Assembly: GCF_009737085.1 (NCBI RefSeq) | Contig: NZ_WOVL01000003.1 | Coordinates: forward strand, 1 to 64,000 | From: Paenibacillus sp. NEAU-GSW1 | Lineage (GTDB): Bacteria; Bacillota; Bacilli; Paenibacillales; Paenibacillaceae | Direction: 5' to 3' | Length of the DNA stretch: 64,000 nt | Made by a program: the position numbers and the translations under genes | Shown: piece after piece, positions 18,505 through 27,978 of the stretch | How the letters are laid out: every line of letters starts with the position of its first letter | How positions within the stretch are numbered: the first letter of the stretch is position 1 | The notes under the pieces: generated by a model | What the model saw: only the letters and a program-made list of their open reading frames with translations | Databases searched by the model: none | Told to the model about the DNA's origin: nothing

Positions 18505-19583
18505 TTAAAGTCTGCCTTTTCCGCCGACTGCTGCTGTTTTCTATCCATATAAGGCCGTTTTCGGTCTTTCCTCCTCAGCTACACCTCGCGCACTCGACTT
18601 TAAGGCCGTTTTCGGCCTTAAAGACCGCCTTTTCCGCCGACTGCTGCTGTTTTCTATCCATATAAGGCCGTTTTCGGTCTTTCCTCCTCAGCTACACCTC
18701 GCGCACTCGACTTTAAGGCCGTTTTCGGCCTTAAAGACCGCCTTTTCCGCCGACTGCTGCTGTTTTCTATCCATATAAGGCCGTTTTCGGTCTTTCCTCC
18801 TCAGCTACACCTCGCGCACTCGACTTTAAGGCCGTTTTCGGCCTTAAAGACCGCCTTTTCCGCCGACTGCTGCTGTTTTCCATCCGTATAAGGCCGTTTT
18901 CGGTCTTTCCTCCTCAGCTACAGGTAGTGCGCACTCGACTTTAAGGCCGTTTTCGGCCTTAAAGACCGCCTTTTTCGCCGACTGCTGCTGTTTTCTATCC
19001 ATATAAGGCCGTTTTCGGTCTTTCCTCCTCAGCTACACCTCGCACACTCGACTTTAAGGCGTTTTTCGGCCTTAAAGACCGCCTTTTCCGCCGACTGCTG
19101 CTGTTTTCCATCCGTATAAGGCTGTTTTCGGTCTTTCCTCCTCAGCTACACCTCGTGCACTCGACTTTAAGGCGTTTTTCGGCCTTAATATGCCACGTTG
19201 ATGCCGAAATCCAACGACATTAGGCTCATTTGAGCCGAATATCTGCAAATGCAACCTGTCTTGCCGCACCAACCGGACTTTTTAGTCTCATATGCGCTTA
19301 ATATGCCGCGTTGATGCCGAAATCCAACGACATTAGGCTCATTTGAGCCTAATATCTGCAAATGCAACCTGTCTTGCCGCACCAACCGGACTTTTTAGTC
19401 TCATATGCGCTTAATATGCCGCGTTGATGCTGAAATCCAACGACATTAGGCTCATTTGAGCCGAATATCTGCAAATGCAACCTGTCTTGCCGCACCAACC
19501 GGACTTTTTAGTCTCATATGCGCTTAATATGCCGCGTTGATGCTGAAATCCAACGACATTAGGCTCATTTGAGCCTAATAGTG
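18505..19583. repeat. Composite 113-bp tandem repeat array with two unit types
   Basis: Six type-A units start at 18505, 18618, 18731, 18844, 18959 and 19072 (one is 115 bp). They are followed without a break by type-B units at 19185, 19298, 19411 and a partial one at 19524. A and B differ in sequence but share the 113-bp length. A carries TAAGGCCGTTTTCGGCCTTA and a degenerate second copy; B carries TTAGGCTCATTTGAGCCTAA and a shorter GACT/AGTC palindrome. In both, palindrome centres alternate at about 51 and 62 bp. A B-like fragment (about 18466-18504) also precedes the first A unit. No gene is seen within. Confidence 0.92.
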
Positions 19584-19615
19584 GAGTCAGCTAGCCAGTA
19601 AGCCCCATCCACAAA

Positions 19616-19664
19616 CAAAAAGCTACCCCATTGTCATCGTGATGACGTTTTGGGATAGCCTTTT
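19616..19664 (-). terminator. Terminator after the lactonase-family gene
   Basis: On the minus strand GGCTATCCCA pairs with TGGGGTAGC around a smaller GTCATC/GATGAC helix, followed by a T-run. A-rich flanks on the other side may make it work in both directions. Confidence 0.75.
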
Positions 19665-19720
19665 CTCCTGACCCGAATCCAACTAACCTTGTTCAATTTG
19701 CAAACTGGTCAAAATTGTCC

Positions 19721-19798
19721 TTACAGCGCTTCGGATCGAAACTGCCCGTGAACGGAAGCGATCGCCTGCGCCAGCTTTGCAGGCATCTTGTTCGTCAT
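19721..19798 (-). CDS. Possible 25-residue peptide downstream of the lactonase gene
   Basis: The reading frame MTNKMPAKLAQAIASVHGQF continues to RSEAL and stops. GGAG lies eight bases before the ATG, and the frame starts 16 bases after the lactonase stop, ahead of the shared terminator. It may be a real small ORF, the remains of a longer gene, or chance. Confidence 0.3.
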   Translation of the reverse strand: MTNKMPAKLAQAIASVHGQFRSEAL

Positions 19799-19813
19799 GA
19801 TTAGCGCTCCGGC

Positions 19814-20875
19814 TTACAGATAAACGCCTTGCACGCAAACCGCTCCCGGAACTTCGATGGCATATCCCGTGTATACAGGCAAACCCGATTCCTCCAGACG
19901 AAATACAGCTACGTTATTCGAGTCCTTATTAGCCGCAAGCAAATATTGGCCTCCCGGCAAAATCGAGAAATGGCGCGGATGCTTGCCTTCGGTGGACACA
20001 TGGCCGACAAGCGCCAATTTGCCCGATGCCGCATCAACTGCGAAAACAACGATGCTGTCATGTCCGCGATTGGAGCCGTACAGGAATCGGCCGTCCGCCG
20101 ACATCGTAATTTCCGCGCAGCCATTCTGCCCTTCCCAGCCAGCCGGAAGCGTCGAAACCGTCTCAATCGTCTCCAGACGGCCGCCTTCCGCATCATAACG
20201 GAACGCAACGATCGTCGAATCCAATTCGTTAATGACGTATGCAAAATTGCCGTTCGGATGGAACGTCAAATGGCGCGGGCCTGCTCCTGCTTGCACCGCA
20301 GTCTCGCCATGGAATACCAGGACGCCTTGTTCTTCATTAATCGTATATGCGCGAATGCGGTCGATGCCCAAATCCGGCACGAATACAAAGCGGCCGTCAG
20401 GGCTGAAGAACAAGCTGTGCGGATGGGGCGCTTCCCCTTCATGCTGCTGAATGTCGAGCAGTTCGCCGATTTCGCCGTTGTCCGTAAGCGACACCAGGCT
20501 TACGCGGCCGCCATGATAGCTAGCAAGCAGCACATATTTGCTTTGCGCGTCGCGTTGTATGTGGCAGGATGGCGCCGTAATCGCAAGCTTGCGATTCAAC
20601 AGCGTCAACGATCCGCCGTCGCCTTGAACGCCGATCTCAAACGCAAGCGCGTCTCCGCCTTTGCCGCCATCTTCCGTTACGCCTTCCGCAATCGCATACA
20701 GACGGCGGTTCGCCGCATCAATGTTCAAGTACGTAGGATTGCGCATGCCCGATGCTTGATCAAGCAGCGTCAATGTGCCCTTTTCTTCATCAAACGCATA
20801 CATATATACGCCTGCCGCAGAAGCCTCCGCATAGGAACCGATAAATACTTGTATTTGTTTCGTCTGTTCTGTCAT
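19814..20875 (-). CDS. Lactonase/6-phosphogluconolactonase-family beta-propeller protein
   Basis: The protein has 353 residues from the ATG at 20875 after GGAGGAG. There is no signal peptide, so it is cytosolic. Repeated blades are seen (SLFFSPDGRFVFVPDLGIDRI, GPRHLTFHPNGNFAYVINEL, ITMSADGRFLYGSNRGHDS, HPRHFSILPGGQYLLAANKDS), as in the seven-bladed PF10282 lactonase fold that includes YkgB/Pgl. Family members hydrolyse 6-phosphogluconolactone or related lactones. The gene stands alone, so context gives no substrate. Confidence 0.88.
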   Translation of the reverse strand: MTEQTKQIQVFIGSYAEASAAGVYMYAFDEEKGTLTLLDQASGMRNPTYLNIDAANRRLYAIAEGVTEDGGKGGDALAFEIGVQGDGGSLTLLNRKLAITAPSCHIQRDAQSKYVLLASYHGGRVSLVSLTDNGEIGELLDIQQHEGEAPHPHSLFFSPDGRFVFVPDLGIDRIRAYTINEEQGVLVFHGETAVQAGAGPRHLTFHPNGNFAYVINELDSTIVAFRYDAEGGRLETIETVSTLPAGWEGQNGCAEITMSADGRFLYGSNRGHDSIVVFAVDAASGKLALVGHVSTEGKHPRHFSILPGGQYLLAANKDSNNVAVFRLEESGLPVYTGYAIEVPGAVCVQGVYL

Positions 20876-21046
20876 TTCTCCAATCTCCTCCATCGCTTTT
20901 AACCAATAATTCCTATTGTACTAGCTTAACGCCTATAAACCAAGCCCATCCCTTGCGGCAGAGAAAGCCCCTGCAGCATTGAAAAATGCGCTGTAATGCG
21001 CAACAATAGATACAAACATACTATACCTCTGGAAGGAGCTTTCCCT

Positions 21047-21265
21047 GTGGCTTTAAATCGCAAATTGTTGACCGACCGGGACTTCGAAGAGGCGGTACAG
21101 CTGGAGACGCGGGTGCGCGTGTTCCAGGACGATTATATTGTAACGAGCAGCGGCGTCATCATCCGTTTCGACGAGCGTACAATCGTTGTGCAGTCCAGCG
21201 TCAGCGAGATTGACTACCATGACAGGAACAGCTGCGAGTTTTTCGAAATGAGGAAAAATAAATGA
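21047..21265 (+). CDS. Small conserved-looking protein upstream of mqnB
   Basis: The protein has 72 residues from a GTG at 21047, with GGAAGGAG eight bases upstream. It is predicted as mixed beta strands (RVRVFQDDYIVTSSGVIIRFDERTIVVQSS) with charged ends and no membrane segment or cysteine-rich motif. Its stop overlaps the mqnB start by four bases, so it is probably translated from the same message. I do not recognise the family; a link with menaquinone synthesis is only by position. Confidence 0.7.
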   Translation: MALNRKLLTDRDFEEAVQLETRVRVFQDDYIVTSSGVIIRFDERTIVVQSSVSEIDYHDRNSCEFFEMRKNK

Positions 21266-21927
21266 CCGCCGCCGCTTCCAAAATATTAATTATGACCGCC
21301 GTCGCCGCCGAACGGGACGCGGTGCTGCGCGGCCTGCGCGGCGATGCGCGCTTCGACGTGCTGGAGGCCGGCGTCGGGCCGGTCGAGGCAGCCGTTGGCG
21401 CAGCGACCGCGCTGGCGCTTGCCGGCGATGGCGCGTACCGCCTCGTCATCAGCGCCGGCATCGCCGGCGGCTTTGTCGGCCGCGCCGCTGTCGGCTCGCT
21501 CGTCGTGGCGAGCGAGCTCATCGCCGCCGATCTTGGCGCCGAAACGCCGGAAGGCTTTCGCCGCGTGGACGAGCTCGGCTTCGGCTCCGCCGCCATTGCG
21601 GCCGATGCCGAGCTGGCTGCGCGGCTGGCGAAGGCGCTTCGGGCCTCCGGCCTCGAGACGGCGCACGGCCCGATCTTAACGCTGTCGACCGTTACCGGTA
21701 CGGCGGAAACGGCGGAGGCGTTGGCCGCGCGAGTACCGGGCGCATGCGCCGAAGCGATGGAAGGCTTCGGCATTGCCGCCGCAGCCCGCCGCCATGGATT
21801 GCCTGCGCTTGAGCTGCGCGCCATCTCCAATCCGGTCGGTCCGCGCGACCGCAGCGCATGGCGCATTAAAGAGGCGCTTCAGTCGCTCGAAGCGGCGAGC
21901 GCGGTATTACTGGAGGTTATCGATTGA
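21262..21927 (+). CDS. mqnB: Futalosine hydrolase
   Basis: It cleaves futalosine to dehypoxanthinyl futalosine and hypoxanthine in the futalosine route to menaquinone. The 221 residues have the nucleoside-phosphorylase-like fold: ILIMTAVAAERDAV at the start, LVISAGIAGGF (about 68), and GACAEAMEGFGIA with the catalytic/substrate-binding MEGFG block (about 170), then ELRAISNPVGPRDR. Codon use is very GC-rich. It overlaps both neighbours and is followed by mqnD. The other mqn genes are not in this window. Confidence 0.92.
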   Translation: MTAAASKILIMTAVAAERDAVLRGLRGDARFDVLEAGVGPVEAAVGAATALALAGDGAYRLVISAGIAGGFVGRAAVGSLVVASELIAADLGAETPEGFRRVDELGFGSAAIAADAELAARLAKALRASGLETAHGPILTLSTVTGTAETAEALAARVPGACAEAMEGFGIAAAARRHGLPALELRAISNPVGPRDRSAWRIKEALQSLEAASAVLLEVID

Positions 21928-22781
21928 TGAATGAACAACCTGCATTGAAAATTGCATATTCCCCTTGCCCGAACGACACTTTCGTCTTTCATGCGCTGGC
22001 GCACGGCCTCGTGCCGGGCGCGCCAAAGCTGGACGTTACGTTTGCCGATATCGACATTACGAACAATCTGGCCGCCAGCGGCAGCTGCGATTTTGACGTG
22101 CTCAAAATTTCGTTCGCCGCCCTGCCTTGGGTGCTTGACGATTACGCGCTTATCCCTTGCGGCGGCGCGCTCGGCAGAGGCTGCGGCCCGCTGGTGCTGA
22201 CCAATGGTGAATCCAGCGGACCTGCTGCGTTGAGCGGCAAACGCGTCGCTGTGCCGAGCGAACGTTCCACCGCCTATCTGCTGTTCCGATTATGGGCGGC
22301 GCAGCAGGTGCCGGGCGGCGTCGGCGAAATCATCGTCATGCCTTTCCATGAAATTATGCCCGCCGTACGCGACGGCCATGTAGACGCCGGCCTCGTTATT
22401 CACGAGGCGCGCTTCACTTACACCGATTACGGCCTGACGATGCTGGCCGATCTCGGCAGCTGGTGGGAGTCCGACACCGGACTCCCGATCCCGCTCGGCG
22501 CGATTGTCGCGCGCCGTTCGCTCGACCGCTCCGCGATTGCCGGCTGGATTCAAGCTTCTGTCGAGTACGCATGGAAGCATCCTGACGCATCGCATCATTA
22601 TGTGATGGAGCATGCGCAGGAGATGAATCCTGAAGTCGCAAAAGCGCATATCGCGCTGTACGTTAACGACTTCACCGGCAGCTTAGGCGGCAGCGGCTAT
22701 GCCGCCGTCACTTCGCTTCTCGAACGTGCGGCGGCAGAAGGCCTCGTTCCCGCTATCGATCCCGAAAAGCTGCTGCCATAG
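21927..22781 (+). CDS. mqnD: 1,4-dihydroxy-6-naphthoate synthase
   Basis: It converts cyclic dehypoxanthinyl futalosine to 1,4-dihydroxy-6-naphthoate. The protein has 284 residues with the family start IAYSPCPNDTFVFHALAHG, DFDVLKISFAA (about 50), GRGCGPLV, and VPSERSTAYLLFRLW, then the VIHEARFTY block holding the conserved His. The ATG at 21927 forms a TGATG overlap with the mqnB stop; a TTG three bases upstream is less likely. It is the last gene before a strong terminator. Confidence 0.93.
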   Translation: MNEQPALKIAYSPCPNDTFVFHALAHGLVPGAPKLDVTFADIDITNNLAASGSCDFDVLKISFAALPWVLDDYALIPCGGALGRGCGPLVLTNGESSGPAALSGKRVAVPSERSTAYLLFRLWAAQQVPGGVGEIIVMPFHEIMPAVRDGHVDAGLVIHEARFTYTDYGLTMLADLGSWWESDTGLPIPLGAIVARRSLDRSAIAGWIQASVEYAWKHPDASHHYVMEHAQEMNPEVAKAHIALYVNDFTGSLGGSGYAAVTSLLERAAAEGLVPAIDPEKLLP

Positions 22782-22785
22782 ATGC

Positions 22786-22833
22786 AAAAAAAGCTCTGCC
22801 GATCGCATTTAAAACGATCGGCGGAGCTTTTTT
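22786..22833 (+). terminator. Strong bidirectional-looking terminator after mqnD
   Basis: AAAAAAGCTCTGCCGATCG pairs with CGATCGGCGGAGCTTTTTT across a 9-base loop. T-runs occur on both strands, so it can also end the small minus-strand ORF. Confidence 0.9.
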
Positions 22834-22842
22834 CCGTTTTAT

Positions 22843-22962
22843 CTATACGTCAGAATCGTCCCATTTTTTCGAGTACGCTTTTTTCGTCACCCATAACGTC
22901 ATCCAAGTGAGCAAAATAACGATAATAATCGCAAAAATCCATACGCCAGCAGGTACACCCAT
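22843..22962 (-). CDS. 39-residue single-pass membrane protein
   Basis: The ATG at 22962 has AGGGGG ten bases upstream. A short N-terminus (MGVPAG) is followed by one strong membrane helix (VWIFAIIIVILLTWMTLWV) and a basic-acidic tail (TKKAYSKKWDDSDV), giving an N-out/C-in topology by the positive-inside rule. It ends directly before the shared terminator. Small single-helix proteins like this often modulate a transporter or kinase, but no partner is apparent here. Family unknown. Confidence 0.7.
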   Translation of the reverse strand: MGVPAGVWIFAIIIVILLTWMTLWVTKKAYSKKWDDSDV

Positions 22963-23052
22963 TTCGGCGAAACCCCCTTTGCCTTTTTTCATTATCATAA
23001 CGGACAAAGTCGAAAAATAACCGCTTTAATTATTAACATTTTGCAACAAAGC

Positions 23053-23082
23053 TTGACTAATTTCTGGAATTTATTGTACATT
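23053..23082 (+). promoter_or_regulatory. Candidate sigma-A promoter of the coiled-coil protein gene
   Basis: TTGACT (23053-23058) and TACATT (23077-23082) are 18 bp apart. A transcript from here would start about 35 bases before the leader hairpin at 23120. Confidence 0.5.
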
Positions 23083-23119
23083 GAAAACGATTCACCGCTT
23101 GAAATCGGTTTACACTGGG

Positions 23120-23171
23120 AAGCACCCGTGGAAGAACGGCAATTTGGCCGCTCTTTTGCTGGTGCTTTTTT
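23120..23171 (+). promoter_or_regulatory. Terminator-like hairpin in the 5' leader of the coiled-coil protein gene
   Basis: The outer stem AAGCACC/GGTGCTT ends in a run of T. An inner stem AAGAACGGC/GCCGCTCTT lies inside. No plus-strand gene ends shortly before it apart from mqnD, which has its own terminator, so this looks like an attenuator in the leader. No known riboswitch is recognised. Confidence 0.5.
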
Positions 23172-23220
23172 TGCGTTGAGCCGTTCATGCAAAAATTCTG
23201 ATGAAAGGAGGCAAACATTC

Positions 23221-24045
23221 ATGCAAACCGCCAAGCTCAAGCTCATTCTCATTGCGCTCGCCTTGCTGCTCCCCTTCGCCGCGATTGCTGTCCCTGCTTC
23301 GCCGGTCCATGCTGCAGCCTTCGAGTTTTCAGCTGCGGGCAAAGCAGCCTTCGACAAAATGGCGGATGCCGCAAAAGACGGAACCCAACTGAAAAAACAG
23401 TACAGCGATCTGCAATCCGCCCAAAAACGGGAGCTCGATTGGGATCGGAAAATTAACGAGCTGCATTATCGCAACGAGGAGGCTTTGGCCGCCGCGCGAA
23501 GCCGGATTAAACAAATCGGCGCGAAGAAACAGGCCGACTTGGCCGCCGAAGTAGAGAAAACCCGCAGCAAGTACGAGCCGCTGTTCGAGCTGTACGATTC
23601 GCTAAAGCAGCAGCTGGCGCTGGCTAAATCGTTGAACAGCAAAACGATGACGGCAATCCTTCAGCCCCAGGTCGATACGGCAAAAACCGCTATCGCCATG
23701 GCGCGCGAAGACATCAAAGCAAAGGAGAATGCTCTAAAGAAAGCGAAGGACGAGGCGAATGCCGCAAAGAAAAAGTTGAACGGCATGCTGGCTCCGATCA
23801 ATGACTCGCTGAAAATTAAAATCAGGTCGTCAAAAGGAACGATCAGCAGCTTGAAAAAATCGTTCGCAACCGAAGGGAAAATTTTAAATCAATCGGTGCG
23901 CAGGGGCGATGCGGCCGCTTCCTCCGCGTCCTTCATCCGCATGCTCGATTGGCAGCAGCAAATCAACGAGCAGAAGCAATCCATCTATAAATACGAAACG
24001 CAAATCGGCAGCATCATTAGCAATGCAAGCGCGCAAATTCCTTAG
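23221..24045 (+). CDS. Secreted coiled-coil protein of unknown function
   Basis: The protein has 274 residues. The ATG at 23221 follows AAAGGAGG. A signal peptide (TAKLKLILIALALLLPFAAIAV...HAAA) with cleavage near residue 31 is clear. The mature part is almost all charged helix, rich in Lys, Glu, Ala and Gln, with heptad-like patterns (about 50-215), like extracellular or cell-wall-associated coiled-coil proteins. There is no cysteine, LPXTG or SLH motif. A terminator-like hairpin lies in its leader, suggesting regulated readthrough. Confidence 0.8.
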   Translation: MQTAKLKLILIALALLLPFAAIAVPASPVHAAAFEFSAAGKAAFDKMADAAKDGTQLKKQYSDLQSAQKRELDWDRKINELHYRNEEALAAARSRIKQIGAKKQADLAAEVEKTRSKYEPLFELYDSLKQQLALAKSLNSKTMTAILQPQVDTAKTAIAMAREDIKAKENALKKAKDEANAAKKKLNGMLAPINDSLKIKIRSSKGTISSLKKSFATEGKILNQSVRRGDAAASSASFIRMLDWQQQINEQKQSIYKYETQIGSIISNASAQIP

Positions 24046-24063
24046 TATGCTTGCTAGCGGCAG

Positions 24064-24091
24064 GAAGCCCCGGCGCTGAGGCCGGGGCTTC
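24064..24091 (+). terminator. GC-rich hairpin after the coiled-coil protein gene
   Basis: GAAGCCCCGGC pairs with GCCGGGGCTTC over a 6-base loop. The T-run is poor, so termination is likely but less certain. Confidence 0.6.
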
Positions 24092-24143
24092 TATGCCGCC
24101 GCCGTTTCCATTCGCGGCTGCAGCTCCTATCCAACTGCATGAA

Positions 24144-25671
<1,528 letters not shown>

Positions 25672-25796
25672 TCCATACTCCTCCTCGTATATAGACCAAA
25701 TTCAGATTTGAATATTGCGCCTCTTTTGCTGAAACGAACAAAGGCTATGTTTATTTTAGGCTTGAGGTTGTGTGCTCGCCTATATCAACATGGATG

Positions 25797-26648
25797 CTAT
25801 TTATGGAGTAATGTCTGCAAATAAGCTTTTGGCGATACCCCAGTCGTTTTTTTGAACATGCGGGAAAACAGCAGGGCGTCCTGATAGCCGACCGATCTCG
25901 CAATCTCTCCGACCGTATACGTTCCTTTGGCGAGCAGCTCGCAGGCCTTGTCCATCCGGTAGCGGAGCAAATATTGCTGAGGCGGCACGCCAAGCGACTC
26001 CTTGAATAGAGCGGACAAATATTTTCGATCCAAGCCTAACGAATCGGCTAGCTGCTGAACCGAAATATCATAGCAATAGTAGGCGTGTATATATTCCATG
26101 CTTTGATGGACGTAAGCGTCTTGTTTCTTCGTCAGCACATTCGCATTCGCGCCTGCCGAGCCCGATTGCGGTGCCATGTCGATCATAAGCGACAACAGCT
26201 CGTATAACAGTGACTGAAGTCGAAAGCCTGCGCTTGCCTCAAGCCCGGCCGCTTCCGTCAACTGCTCGTACAACCCCGGCATCATGCGCACATCCATCGG
26301 AAAAATCGGCGATTGCGGCGTAAGCGTTGCCCGCGACAGGGCGGGCTCGGCAGCCGTGCCGACGAAACCGACCCACGAATAGGTCCATGGGTCCGCCTGA
26401 TCCGCCTCGTAATACGTGACGATATGCGGAAAAATAAGAAAAGCCTGACCTGCGCCCAGATTATATGTCTTCTCTCCGATTCGCAGATGGCCTTTTCCTT
26501 TATGTATAAAATGAATTTTATAAATTTCACGCACGCCCGGTCCAACGGCATGCCCGGGAACGCAATCCTCTTTGCCCCAATATTGCAGGTACAGCTCCGC
26601 CTCGTCCCGCTGGGGACGCTCCGGATTATATTGAAAAACGGCGGCCAT
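25797..26648 (-). CDS. AraC family transcriptional regulator
   Basis: The protein has 283 residues from the ATG at 26648 after GGGAGG. An N-terminal cupin sensing domain (IHFIHKGKGHLRIGEKTYNLGAGQAFLIFP) is followed by two C-terminal helix-turn-helix motifs; the second has VGEIARSVGYQDALLFSRMFKKTTGVSPKAYL. This layout is typical of carbohydrate-responsive activators. It is read in the same direction as the aldo/keto reductase 125 bp downstream, which it may control. Confidence 0.9.
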   Translation of the reverse strand: MAAVFQYNPERPQRDEAELYLQYWGKEDCVPGHAVGPGVREIYKIHFIHKGKGHLRIGEKTYNLGAGQAFLIFPHIVTYYEADQADPWTYSWVGFVGTAAEPALSRATLTPQSPIFPMDVRMMPGLYEQLTEAAGLEASAGFRLQSLLYELLSLMIDMAPQSGSAGANANVLTKKQDAYVHQSMEYIHAYYCYDISVQQLADSLGLDRKYLSALFKESLGVPPQQYLLRYRMDKACELLAKGTYTVGEIARSVGYQDALLFSRMFKKTTGVSPKAYLQTLLHK

Positions 26649-26702
26649 GCGATTACCTCCCTCGCGTACAGCATAGCACAAATAATCCGTCTAACATAAA
26701 AA

Positions 26703-26729
26703 AAATGGGCGGCACGATGCCGCCCATTT
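26703..26729 (-). terminator. Terminator of the organosulfur gene group
   Basis: On the minus strand AAATGGGCGGCA pairs with TGCCGCCCATTT over a 3-base loop and is followed by eight T. Confidence 0.92.
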
Positions 26730-26743
26730 GCACGATATATAGA

Positions 26744-27949
26744 TTAGTCCCCTCCCTCGTACCACAGTTCCAGCGGCAGACCGACCAGAGCTTTGCCGAT
26801 CCATTCTCGAGCGATATTGTTGGAGGGGCCCATAGCTATTCCTGCACGCGCATCGCGGAATAGCCTTTCGAAAACGCCTTTTTTGTAGCCATAGCCTCCG
26901 GTTACGTCAAGCGCAGCTTTGGTCGCCTTATTGGCAACCTCAGCCGCATGGATCTTGAATTCCACAAGCGGCAGCAGAAGTTCCACCTGCGGCCGTCCCT
27001 GCGCCTGCAGTTCATCCAACTGTTTGGCAAGAGAAATTTGCCAAGGCTTCAAGCTTGCGATCAGCACTTTCACTTCTGCCAGCTGCTGGCGAATGATTTG
27101 ATAATCCGCCAGACGTTTATTGAAGTCCCGATGGACCATCCCTTTTACGTATTCGGTTGCCGCTTCAAGCGCAGCCTCCGCAACACCCAGCCAGGTTGAA
27201 CCCAGCCCGATCAGATAAACGGGAGATACGCCGCTCTCCAGAATTTCACGGCCTTGTCCTTCCGTTCCAAGCTTGTCTTGGGGCGCAACCCTTACTCCCT
27301 CGTATTTTATCGGCCCGCTATGATTGCCTCTTACGCCAAGAGCCTCCCACACGCCCGGCGTAATACCCGGCAGCGTGCCGTCGACGATAAAGAAGCTGAC
27401 GTCCGTTGGTGTCTGCGCGCCCGGCGTTCTCGTTTGAAAGACATAGAAGTCAGCTTGCCCGGAGCTCGTCGTAAACGATTTTTCCGCGTTGAGAATATAA
27501 TCCTCTCCGTCGCGCGAAGCCTCACTGAAGTTAAACCACCAATGTCCGCCCGATGCCCGTTCGCTCGTTGAATATGTCCCGATCGAACCGCTGCGGATCG
27601 GCTTCAGCCAACGTTCCTTTTGGTCGTCGTTTCCGTACAAGGCGATCGTTTGAACAGCTCCGACATGCATGACATAAACCAGCGAAGTCGATGGGCATCC
27701 CTTGCCGATTTCCTCGGCCGCAATGGCGAAGGCGACGTGATCCAGTCCTTTGCCTCCCCAACGCTCCGGAATCAGAACACCGTTCCAACCGGCTTCCGCA
27801 AGTGCCTCCAGGTTTTCCCTCGGAAAGATCCCTTCACGGTCCGTCAGTTCTGCCCGCGGTTTGATAGCCTCGTCTACTATGCCTCTTATTTCAGCTCTCA
27901 ATTTTTCATAGTTCGGTTGTGCGCTTGTTTGATCGAGATGGATACTCAT
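26744..27949 (-). CDS. Acyl-CoA-dehydrogenase-fold flavin monooxygenase (SfnB/DszC-like)
   Basis: The protein has 401 residues. The ACAD fold is seen in an N-terminal helical domain (IVDEAIKPRAELTDREGIFPRENLEALAEAGW), a middle beta domain (TYSTSERASGGHWWFNFSEA), and a C-terminal four-helix bundle. The usual catalytic Glu region is replaced by DVTGGYGYKKGVFERLFRDARAG. In gene groups with SfnG/SsuD such enzymes (SfnB, DszC-like) act on organosulfur compounds with reduced flavin rather than on acyl-CoA. It is the last gene of the group, next to the MFS transporter. Confidence 0.82.
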   Translation of the reverse strand: MSIHLDQTSAQPNYEKLRAEIRGIVDEAIKPRAELTDREGIFPRENLEALAEAGWNGVLIPERWGGKGLDHVAFAIAAEEIGKGCPSTSLVYVMHVGAVQTIALYGNDDQKERWLKPIRSGSIGTYSTSERASGGHWWFNFSEASRDGEDYILNAEKSFTTSSGQADFYVFQTRTPGAQTPTDVSFFIVDGTLPGITPGVWEALGVRGNHSGPIKYEGVRVAPQDKLGTEGQGREILESGVSPVYLIGLGSTWLGVAEAALEAATEYVKGMVHRDFNKRLADYQIIRQQLAEVKVLIASLKPWQISLAKQLDELQAQGRPQVELLLPLVEFKIHAAEVANKATKAALDVTGGYGYKKGVFERLFRDARAGIAMGPSNNIAREWIGKALVGLPLELWYEGGD

Positions 27950-27978
27950 GCGTAATCTCTCCTTATTTAAATTATAGT

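Noticed and set aside
19072-19385. Two overlapping minus-strand ORFs starting MVRQDRLHLQ
   Set aside because: They are translations of the type-B repeat units; 113 is not a multiple of three and there is no ribosome binding site.
18505-19583. CRISPR array
   Set aside because: Units are 113 bp and repeated over their full length, without short repeats alternating with unique spacers, and no cas gene is near.
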